A stretch of DNA of 64,000 nt, taken from the NCBI RefSeq assembly GCF_000716675.1, contig NZ_JNXT01000001.1, positions 248,001-312,000 on the forward strand, read 5' to 3'. Below, one piece after another: positions 17,910-24,695 of this stretch (the stretch's first letter is position 1; each line of letters begins with the position of its first letter). Under the pieces are notes generated by a model. The model did not search any database, was not told the DNA's origin, and saw nothing but the letters and a program-made list of their open reading frames with translations. The position numbers were made by a program, and so were the translations under genes. The stretch is from Streptomyces alboflavus (GTDB lineage: Bacteria > Actinomycetota > Actinomycetes > Streptomycetales > Streptomycetaceae).

Positions 17910-18905
17910 GTGCGCCGACGCTCACTTCTCCTGGCCGTTCCGGCCGGCCTGCTGACCCTGGCCGGATGCGGCGACGACGACAAGTCCGACAAGGCCAAGT
18001 CCAAGGACAGCCCGTCCCCGTCGAATTCCACGCCGCCGAAGGCGAAGATCGTCGACGGCCCCGTGCCCGCCGTGACCAAGGGCACCAAGTTCGGCGAGAA
18101 GCCCACGGTCGCCAAGGGCTCCGGCAAGCCGTCGACCGACCTCGCGGTGAAGACGCTCATCGCGGGCAAGGGCGCCACGGTCGCCAAGGGCGACTACCTC
18201 CAGGCCCACTACCTGGGCCAGATCTGGGACACGGCCAAGGTCTTCGACAACTCCTACGACCGCAAGGCCCCGACGATCTTCCCGATCGGCGTCGGCCAGG
18301 TCATCCCGGGCTGGGACCAGGCCCTGGTCGGCAAGAAGATCGACAGCCGCGTCGAGCTCGCCATCCCCCCGGAGCTGGGGTACGGCAAGCAGGGCAACAA
18401 GCAGGCGGGCATCAAGGGCACCGACACCCTGGTCTTCGTCGTCGACATCGTGAACACGTTCAGCACGAAGAGCTCCGCCAAGGGCAAGGAAGTCGCCCAG
18501 GACAACAAGGACCTGCCGAAGATCGGGACGAACACCGACGGCAAGGCCCCCTCCATCGACGTGCCGAAGACGGACGCCCCGAAGAAGGTCGCGTCGGCCT
18601 ATGTCATCGAGGGCGACGGCGACGAGGTCAAGGAGAGCGACACCCTCCTCTGCCAGTACAAGGGCGTGCTGTGGGCGGACGGCAAGCAGTTCGACTCCTC
18701 GTACAAGAGCGGTCAGCTCGCGCAGTTCTCGCTGGCGCAGGTCATCCCCGGCTGGCGTGAGGGCCTGAAGGGCAAGAAGGTCGGCAGCCGCGTCCTGGTG
18801 GTCGTGCCGCCGAAGGAGGGCTACGGCGACAAGCCGCCGCAGGGCAGCTCCATCAAGAAGGACTCCACGCTGGTCTTCTCCGTGGACATCCTCGCCAAGA
18901 GGTGA
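17910..18905 (+). CDS. Lipoprotein with two FKBP-type peptidyl-prolyl isomerase domains
   Basis: A 331-residue exported protein. The signal peptide starts with a basic run (VRRRS) and ends in the lipobox LAGC, giving a lipid-anchored Cys20. Two FKBP domains follow. The first (about 75-185) has VIPGWDQALVGKKIDSRVEL and the family pattern of a VFDNS-type pocket; the second (about 220-331) has VIPGWREGLKGKKVGSRVLV. FKBPs catalyse cis-trans isomerisation of Xaa-Pro bonds, here outside the cell, where they may help exported proteins fold. GTG 17910 is chosen because it begins the signal peptide. It is followed 64 bp downstream by a cytosolic FKBP on the same strand. Confidence 0.92.
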   Translation: MRRRSLLLAVPAGLLTLAGCGDDDKSDKAKSKDSPSPSNSTPPKAKIVDGPVPAVTKGTKFGEKPTVAKGSGKPSTDLAVKTLIAGKGATVAKGDYLQAHYLGQIWDTAKVFDNSYDRKAPTIFPIGVGQVIPGWDQALVGKKIDSRVELAIPPELGYGKQGNKQAGIKGTDTLVFVVDIVNTFSTKSSAKGKEVAQDNKDLPKIGTNTDGKAPSIDVPKTDAPKKVASAYVIEGDGDEVKESDTLLCQYKGVLWADGKQFDSSYKSGQLAQFSLAQVIPGWREGLKGKKVGSRVLVVVPPKEGYGDKPPQGSSIKKDSTLVFSVDILAKR

Positions 18906-18969
18906 TCACCCCTGGGACGGATGGCAGACTGTCCCGGTTGCCCATCACGCACATGAGCAGGAGTTTTTC

Positions 18970-19344
18970 GTGAGCATCGACAAGCCCGAGGTCGACTTCC
19001 CCGTCGGTGAGCCCCCCACCGAGCTGCAGATCAAGGACATCTGGGAGGGTGACGGCGCCGTCGCCAAGGCGGGCGACTTCGTCAAGGTCCACTACGTGGG
19101 CGTGGCCTTCTCCACCGGCGAGGAGTTCGACGCCTCCTGGAACCGCGGCAACCCGCTGGAGTTCCAGCTCGGCGCCGGCCAGGTCATCTCCGGCTGGGAC
19201 CAGGGCGTGCAGGGCATGAAGGTCGGCGGCCGGCGCGAGCTGACCATCCCGGCCCACCTGGCGTACGGCGACCGCGGCGCCGGCGGCGGCCGCATCGCCC
19301 CGGGCGAGACGCTGATCTTCGTCTGCGACCTGGTCTCGGTCTGA
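18970..19344 (+). CDS. FKBP-type peptidyl-prolyl cis-trans isomerase, cytosolic
   Basis: A 124-residue single-domain FKBP with no signal peptide. The domain signature is clear: GDFVKVHYVGV, FDASWNRGNPLEFQLG, VISGWDQGVQGMKVGGRREL, and ending TLIFVCDLVSV. The active-site Trp and the Phe/Asp pocket residues are present, so it should be active and FK506-sensitive by family. GTG 18970 follows AGGAG. It lies just downstream of the two-domain lipoprotein and just before a strong terminator, so the two FKBPs form their own unit. Confidence 0.95.
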   Translation: MSIDKPEVDFPVGEPPTELQIKDIWEGDGAVAKAGDFVKVHYVGVAFSTGEEFDASWNRGNPLEFQLGAGQVISGWDQGVQGMKVGGRRELTIPAHLAYGDRGAGGGRIAPGETLIFVCDLVSV

Positions 19345-19418
19345 GCCGCCCCTGAGCCGCTCCCGGACGTGTCCGCGTCGGATCCAGGTCCGACCCACGT
19401 CCGACCGGAAGTGTCCGT

Positions 19419-19452
19419 CGAGGGCCCCTGCCAACCCCGGCAGGGGCCCTCG
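19419..19452 (+). terminator. Terminator after FKBP gene
   Basis: A perfect 14-bp stem (19419-19432 with 19439-19452) has a six-base loop and is followed by GCTTTTGCC. Confidence 0.9.
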
Positions 19453-19512
19453 GCTTTTGCCACCACACCCCGGGGCGGTACGGTCGTCGACCGGGAGAGA
19501 GAAAGGGCGTCG

Positions 19513-20529
19513 ATGGCCATTGCCAAGGCCGAGCGGCTGATGAATCTGGCGCTGTGTCTGCTCGGGACGAGGCGTCCGCTCAGCAAGCGTGAGCTGCGGG
19601 AGTCCATCGAGGCCTACGTCGAGGCCTTCGGGCCGGGGCCCGGCGCGGCCTTCGGACCGGGCCGGAGCGCGCTCTCCGGGTCGTCCGCCGGGTCCGAGGA
19701 CTCCTTCAACCGCATGTTCGAGCGCGACAAGGACGACCTCCGCGAACTCGGCCTGGTCATCGAGACGGTGGAGAACCTGGACGGCGAGGTCGGCTATCTC
19801 GCCCGCCGCGACAGCAACCGGCTCCCGCCCATCACGCTCGACGCCGAGGAGGCCGCCGCCCTCGGCCTCGCCGCGAAGGTCTGGCAGCAGGCCCGGCTCG
19901 CGGGCGCGGCCAGCGGCGCCCTGCAGAAGCTGCGCGCCGCGGGCCTGCCCGAGGACGTGGACCCGTACGAGTCGCACGGCGCCCTGGAGCCGCACATCCC
20001 CGTGCACGAGGCGGCCTTCGAGCCGTTGATGCTCGCCTGCCGCGACCGGCGCCCCGTCGTGTTCGACTACCGCAAGGCCACCGCCGCGCGCCCCGAGCAG
20101 CGCCAGGTCGAGCCCTGGGCCCTGGAGTGCTGGCGCGGCCACTGGTATCTCGCGGGCTGGGACCGCGACCGGGAGGCCGAGCGCGTGTTCCGGCTCTCCC
20201 GCATCACCGGAAAGGTCCGCTCGCGCGCCGGGAAGTTCCGCGCCGAGGTGCCCGACGTGGTGACCGTGCGCGAGACCGTGGCGAGCTGGGCGGGGGAGCG
20301 GGCCGACGGCACCGCGCTGATCCGGCTGCGCAAGGGCGCCGGCTATCCGCTGCGCGCCAAGGCCGTCGCCGCCAGGGAACTCGGCGAGGGCTGGGACGAG
20401 TTGGAGATTCCGTACGGGCACGGCCTGGACGCCTGGCTGGTGGAGTTCGGGCCCGACGTGGTGGTCCTGGAGCCCGCCGAGCTGCGGGCGGACGTCGTGG
20501 ACCGGCTGCGCGCCGTGGCCAAGGGCTGA
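19513..20529 (+). CDS. pafB: WYL-domain transcriptional regulator PafB
   Basis: A 338-residue protein with an N-terminal winged helix (LMNLALCLLGTRRPLSKRELRE), a central linker and a WYL domain (about 165-260, with VFDYRKATA and WYLAGWDRDREAERVFRLSRI). The WCX-type end follows. In mycobacteria PafB and PafC form a heterodimer that activates LexA/RecA-independent DNA-damage genes, and the WYL domains sense single-stranded DNA. A Gly/Pro-rich insertion at about residues 43-60 (FGPGPGAAFGPGRSALSGSS) interrupts the winged helix region and is unusual. ATG 19513 is the start. It is 18 bp upstream of pafC in the same operon. Confidence 0.92.
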   Translation: MAIAKAERLMNLALCLLGTRRPLSKRELRESIEAYVEAFGPGPGAAFGPGRSALSGSSAGSEDSFNRMFERDKDDLRELGLVIETVENLDGEVGYLARRDSNRLPPITLDAEEAAALGLAAKVWQQARLAGAASGALQKLRAAGLPEDVDPYESHGALEPHIPVHEAAFEPLMLACRDRRPVVFDYRKATAARPEQRQVEPWALECWRGHWYLAGWDRDREAERVFRLSRITGKVRSRAGKFRAEVPDVVTVRETVASWAGERADGTALIRLRKGAGYPLRAKAVAARELGEGWDELEIPYGHGLDAWLVEFGPDVVVLEPAELRADVVDRLRAVAKG

Positions 20530-20547
20530 GGGGAACGAAAGCGAGCA

Positions 20548-21567
20548 ATGGCCACGAACGCCATCGACCAGACCAGGCGGATGCTGTCCCTGGTGACCTA
20601 TCTGCGCGAGCGCCCGGGCGCCCGCGTCGCCGACGTGGCCCGTGCCTTCGGCATCACCCCCGACGAGCTGATCTCCGACCTGGACGTGCTTCCGCTGTGC
20701 GGGACCAGTTTCCGCGGCGGGGACCTGCTCGACATCGACACCGACGGCGACCGCATCTGGTGGCGCAACCCGGGTGCCCTCGGCGCGGACACGGCCGAGC
20801 CGCTGCGGCTCGCCGCCGACGAGGCCACGGCACTGCTCGTGGCCGCGCGCGCGGTCGCCACGCTGCCCGGACTGCGCGAGGGCGACCGGCTCGCGCTGCT
20901 CCGGGCCACGGCGAAGCTGGAGGAGGCCGCGGGTGAGGCGGCCGGGGCCAGCTCCCGGCTCTCGGTCACCTTCGAGTCCGAGGGCGGCGTCTTCGCCGAC
21001 GTGGACCGCGCCATCTCCGAGCGGCGCAGACTCTGGATCCGCTACTACTCCCCGGCCCGCGACCAGCTCAGCGAGCGCGAGATCGACCCGATCCGGCTCG
21101 TCAGCGTCGGCCACACCTATGTGGAGGCGTGGTGCCGCCGCTCCGAGGCGCGCCGCACCTTCCGGCTCGACCGGGTCGCCGAGATCAAGATCCTGGACGA
21201 GCCGTCCGCACCGCCCGAGGTCGAGCTGCGGGACCTCTCCGCGGGCCTGGTGCAGCCCGCCGCCGAGGACCCCGAGGTCGTGGTGGAGGTCGGCCCCGGC
21301 GGCCGCTGGGTCGCCGAGTACTACCCGCACGACAGCGCGGACGAGCTGCCCGACGGCGGCCTGCGCATCACCCTGCGCACCCCCGACCCGGCCTCGCTGC
21401 GCCGTCTCGCCCTGCGCCTCGGCCGCGACGGCCGCATCGTCTCGCCGCAGGACCTGACGGACAGCGCACGGCGTGCGGCCCAGGAGGCGCTCGCGGCCTA
21501 TGAAGAGGAGGAGGCCGAGGGGCACGTGGGGGAGCGCCCGGGCGGGGCCGGTGTCGCCGGAGCGTGA
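20548..21567 (+). CDS. pafC: WYL-domain transcriptional regulator PafC
   Basis: A 339-residue partner of PafB with the same layout. The winged helix (RMLSLVTYLRERPGARVADV) comes first and the WYL domain (about 150-235) later, with LWIRYYSPARDQLSEREIDP and VEAWCRRSEARRTFRLDRV. A C-terminal WCX domain ends in an acidic tail. It begins with ATG 20548, 18 bp after pafB, so a single transcript and joint assembly are expected. Linkage to pafA is the usual actinobacterial order, interrupted here by the two FKBP genes. Confidence 0.92.
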   Translation: MATNAIDQTRRMLSLVTYLRERPGARVADVARAFGITPDELISDLDVLPLCGTSFRGGDLLDIDTDGDRIWWRNPGALGADTAEPLRLAADEATALLVAARAVATLPGLREGDRLALLRATAKLEEAAGEAAGASSRLSVTFESEGGVFADVDRAISERRRLWIRYYSPARDQLSEREIDPIRLVSVGHTYVEAWCRRSEARRTFRLDRVAEIKILDEPSAPPEVELRDLSAGLVQPAAEDPEVVVEVGPGGRWVAEYYPHDSADELPDGGLRITLRTPDPASLRRLALRLGRDGRIVSPQDLTDSARRAAQEALAAYEEEEAEGHVGERPGGAGVAGA

Positions 21568-21610
21568 CCGTGGCGCGGGTGGAGAACGGAACCGAGGAGA
21601 GATGCGCAGT

Positions 21611-21865
21611 ATGTCACTGATGCCCCTTTCGCCCCAGTCGGTGGCCGCGGTTCTCTTCAAGGCCGCCTGCCCGGACTGCCGCGCCCGCTTCGAACTGTCC
21701 GCGGGGGCCCTCCGGTTGGCCATCGGCGCCAGCCGTCGTACGACCTTCTACTCCTTCACCTGCCCCGAGTGCGGCACCGCCGTCCGCAAGCCCGCGGGGG
21801 AGCGCATCGTCGAGCTGCTCACCGGGGGCGGGGTGCGGACACTGCGGCTGCACTCGACCGTCTAG
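21611..21865 (+). CDS. Small zinc-ribbon protein
   Basis: An 84-residue basic protein with two CxxC pairs, CPDC near residue 20 and CPEC near residue 53, spaced as in a zinc ribbon. No catalytic motif is seen. ATG 21611 is preferred because GAGGAG lies upstream at a workable distance; the in-frame ATG at 21602 directly abuts that site. It lies 43 bp after pafC and 9 bp before the next small gene, so all may be co-transcribed. Function unknown. Confidence 0.75.
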   Translation: MSLMPLSPQSVAAVLFKAACPDCRARFELSAGALRLAIGASRRTTFYSFTCPECGTAVRKPAGERIVELLTGGGVRTLRLHSTV

Positions 21866-21874
21866 GCTCGGCAC

Positions 21875-22072
21875 ATGTTCTGGGCGATGCTGGCGGTGGG
21901 CACGGGGTTCTGCGGACTCGCCGTCCTGAGTGTGTTCGCGATCAAGGTCTTCATCGAGGCGCAACGGCTCGGCCGGCAGGTGTCGGAGACCACCCGGCGG
22001 ATCAACCGCGCCGCCGAGGATCTGGAGAAGGCCGCGACCGCCGTGGCCCACTCGGGCCGGGACCTCCGCTGA
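21875..22072 (+). CDS. Small single-span membrane protein
   Basis: 65 residues: a hydrophobic N-terminal segment (about 2-25, with WAMLAVGTGFCGLAVLSVF) followed by a charged helix with heptad-like spacing (RQVSETTRRINRAAEDLEKA). This layout resembles small DUF948-like membrane-anchored coiled coils, though the match is loose. ATG 21875 comes nine bases after the zinc-ribbon gene. Nothing further can be said about its role. Confidence 0.65.
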   Translation: MFWAMLAVGTGFCGLAVLSVFAIKVFIEAQRLGRQVSETTRRINRAAEDLEKAATAVAHSGRDLR

Positions 22073-22311
22073 CCGCCCGCCTGGGCCGGTCCTCCGCACG
22101 GGGCCGGGTGCGGCCTGTCAACTCCCCATACCCGGCAGGTACGCTGCTGAAGTGGTCCGAAATGTGAGGCGCGGGCCGCAACTGGGAGTATGCACGGGGA
22201 TTGCCCTGCGTTTACTCCAGGGGGTTACGATCGCTGCCAAGCCCGGTGGTCGGACGACTGTCCGACACCCGGTCCCGAAATCTGACGCCTCGGTGAAGAA
22301 GGTAGACAGCT

Positions 22312-22611
22312 ATGGGTAGGCTCGGCCCCACCGAGATCATCCTGATCCTCGTCATCCTGGTCCTGCTCTTCGGCGCGAAGAAGCTCCCGGACATGGCCCG
22401 GTCCCTCGGCAAGTCGGCACGCATCCTCAAGAGCGAGGCCAAGGCCATGAAGTCGGACGGCAAGCAGGACGAGAAGGCCCCGGCCGACCCGCCCGCGCCC
22501 GCCGACCAGAGCGCCCCGCAGCAGCAGCCCCGCACCATCCAGGCGGCCCCCGGCGACGTGACCAGCTCCCGTCCGGTCGCCGAGCCGACCGACCACACGA
22601 CGCAGCGCTGA
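22312..22611 (+). CDS. tatA: Sec-independent translocase subunit TatA
   Basis: A 99-residue TatA. A short N-terminal part (MGRLGPTE) leads into the membrane helix (about 8-21, [16 protein letters not shown]), the FGAKKLPD hinge, the amphipathic helix ([20 protein letters not shown]) and a Pro-rich disordered tail. TatA monomers pool to form the passage for folded, twin-arginine-tagged proteins. It sits 50 bp before tatC, forming the usual tatAC operon. TatB is normally encoded elsewhere. Confidence 0.96.
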   Translation: MGRLGPTEIILILVILVLLFGAKKLPDMARSLGKSARILKSEAKAMKSDGKQDEKAPADPPAPADQSAPQQQPRTIQAAPGDVTSSRPVAEPTDHTTQR

Positions 22612-22661
22612 TCCAAGGCCGGCTGCCACCGCCGGCCTGCCGCACGAGATGAGGACGTGGG

Positions 22662-23609
22662 TTGCTCAAGTCTGCCCGCAAGAAGGAGAGGGACCCCGAG
22701 GGGCGGATGCCCCTCGCGGACCATCTGCGCGAGCTCCGCAACCGGCTCGCGAAGGGGATGCTGGCGATCACGATCGTCGCGATCGTCGCCGCGTTCTACA
22801 GCGAGCAACTCATGGAGTTCCTCGCTGACCCCGTGCCCCGCTGCAAGGAGGGCATGTCGACGACCGGCGGTGAGTGCGCCACCGTCGCGTACACGGATCT
22901 CCTCTCGCCCTTCACCACGACGGTGAAGGTGTCCCTCATGGCGGGCATCATCGGGGCCAGCCCGATCTGGCTCTACCAGCTCTGGGCCTTCGTCGCGCCC
23001 GGACTGCACAAGAGCGAGCGCAAGTACACCTACGCCTTCGTGTCCGCGGCCGTGCCGCTGTTCTTCGGCGGCGCCTGGCTCGCGTACGTGATCATGCCCG
23101 TCAGCATCCGGGTGCTGCTCGGCATCACGCCCGAGGGCTCCGAGAACATCCTGCCGATGGACAAGATCCTCGACTTCAGCGTCAGGATGGTCCTGGTCTT
23201 CGGCGCCTCCTTCGAGCTGCCGCTGCTGCTCGTCATGCTCAACATGACCGGCATGGTCACCGGCCGCCGCATGCTCGGCTGGTGGCGCGGTGTCGTCATG
23301 GGCGTCTTCGTCTTCGGCGCGGTGGCGACCCCCACGACCGACCCCGTCGGCATGCTCGCGCTCGCCGGACCCATCGTGGTCCTGTACTTCCTCGCCGTCG
23401 GCTTCTCCGTCCTGAACGACCAACGCCGCCGACGCGCCGACCCGGACGCGGAACTCGACGACGACGAGGCGTCCGACCTCGACCTCACCCCCGAACCCGT
23501 CAACGGGAACGAGCCCGTCCCCGCCGCCAAGGCGCTCCCCGAGCAGACCGACGGCAGCGGCTCCGAGGGCCGCACGTCCCGGTACAACGGCTACGACGAC
23601 GTCACCTGA
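22662..23609 (+). CDS. tatC: Sec-independent translocase subunit TatC
   Basis: A 315-residue protein with six membrane helices, the twin-arginine signal receptor. The family marks are present: MPLADHLRELRNRL at the N-terminus, the Pro-rich second segment ASPIWLYQLWAFVAPGL, and the Glu-containing VFGASFELPLLLVML. An acidic tail of about 60 residues follows the last helix. The start is TTG 22662, giving MLKSARKKERDPEGRMPL; the next in-frame ATG (MPLADHL, 45 bp on) would remove the basic N-terminal tail that streptomycete TatC proteins share. It is the second gene of the tatAC operon. Confidence 0.95.
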   Translation: MLKSARKKERDPEGRMPLADHLRELRNRLAKGMLAITIVAIVAAFYSEQLMEFLADPVPRCKEGMSTTGGECATVAYTDLLSPFTTTVKVSLMAGIIGASPIWLYQLWAFVAPGLHKSERKYTYAFVSAAVPLFFGGAWLAYVIMPVSIRVLLGITPEGSENILPMDKILDFSVRMVLVFGASFELPLLLVMLNMTGMVTGRRMLGWWRGVVMGVFVFGAVATPTTDPVGMLALAGPIVVLYFLAVGFSVLNDQRRRRADPDAELDDDEASDLDLTPEPVNGNEPVPAAKALPEQTDGSGSEGRTSRYNGYDDVT

Positions 23610-23692
23610 GCGGCACGACGACACCACTCGGGCGCCGGGGCACTGAGCCCCACGACTGGTTGCGGCGCCGGACCGCTGTGTAGGGTCCGCCC

Positions 23693-24583
23693 GTGACCAG
23701 CGAGATCACCCTCTTCGTCAATCCCACCGCGGGCCGCGGCCGGGGCGCGCACGCCGCGCAGCCGGCCGCCGCCGCGCTGCGCGCCGCCGGATTCTCCGTA
23801 CGGACCGTCATCGGCGAGGACGCCGGGGACGCGCTGCGCCGGGCCAGGACCGCCGTCGACGGGGGCACCGGCGCCCTGATAGCCGTCGGCGGCGACGGCA
23901 TGGCGAGCCTCGCCCTGCAGGCCGTCGCCGGGACCCGCACGCCGCTCGGGGTGATCGCCGTCGGCACCGGCAACGACTTCGCGCGCGCCCTCGGCCTGCC
24001 CGTGCGGGACCCCGCCGCCGCGGGCGCCCTCGTCGCCGCGGCCCTGAAGGAGGAGCGGATCCGGGACGTCGACCTCGGGCGGGTCGGCGCGACCTGGTTC
24101 GGGACGGTGCTCGCCTCCGGGTTCGACTCGCGGGTCAACGACCGCGGCAACCGCATGCGCTGGCCCACCGGACGGTTCAAGTACGACCTCGCGATGCTCG
24201 CCGAACTGGCCGCGTTCAAGCCGGTGCCGTACCGCGTCACACTGGACGACGGCGTCGTCCACGAGGTCGACGCGACGCTCGTGGCGATCGGCAACGGCAG
24301 CTCGTACGGCGGTGGCATGCGGATCTGCGCCGACGCTGACATGAGCGACGGGCTCTTCGACGTGACCGTCGTCGGGGACTGCAGCCGCACCACGCTCCTG
24401 AAGGTCTTTCCGCGGGTCTACAAGGGCACGCATCTGGACCACCCGAAGGTCACCGTGCACCGGGCCGCGACGGTGCGGATCGAGGCGCAGGGCACTACCG
24501 GGTACGCGGACGGGGAGCGCCTCGGGGAGCTGCCGCTGACCGCCACCTGTGTGCCGGGGGCGGTGCGCGTCCTGGGGCCGTGA
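23693..24583 (+). CDS. Diacylglycerol kinase family lipid kinase
   Basis: A 296-residue member of the DagK/YegS family. The N-terminal part has the nucleotide-binding block TLFVNPTAGRGRG, then AVGGDGMASLALQ (the usual GGDGT motif, with Met for Thr) and the phosphate loop VGTGNDFARALGLP. The C-terminal beta domain contains IGNGSSYGGGM and ADMSDGLFDVTVV, with the acidic metal-binding residues. It should phosphorylate diacylglycerol or a related lipid at the membrane. Start is GTG 23693. The gene follows tatC by 83 bp and precedes the helicase gene by 112 bp. Confidence 0.9.
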   Translation: MTSEITLFVNPTAGRGRGAHAAQPAAAALRAAGFSVRTVIGEDAGDALRRARTAVDGGTGALIAVGGDGMASLALQAVAGTRTPLGVIAVGTGNDFARALGLPVRDPAAAGALVAAALKEERIRDVDLGRVGATWFGTVLASGFDSRVNDRGNRMRWPTGRFKYDLAMLAELAAFKPVPYRVTLDDGVVHEVDATLVAIGNGSSYGGGMRICADADMSDGLFDVTVVGDCSRTTLLKVFPRVYKGTHLDHPKVTVHRAATVRIEAQGTTGYADGERLGELPLTATCVPGAVRVLGP

Positions 24584-24695
24584 GCCGGTCCCGGCACCCG
24601 TGCCCCACCCGCCGCACGCCCGCGACCTGCGGATTCGCCCCGGTCCCGATAATGATCGTCCGTTGTCAGTGGTGGCCGGTAGGCTCGAAAGCACG

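Noticed and set aside
18853..21723. Long antisense open frame opposite FKBP, pafB and pafC
   Set aside because: Low-complexity Arg/Gly/Leu/Val-rich translation with no family features; typical GC-driven shadow.
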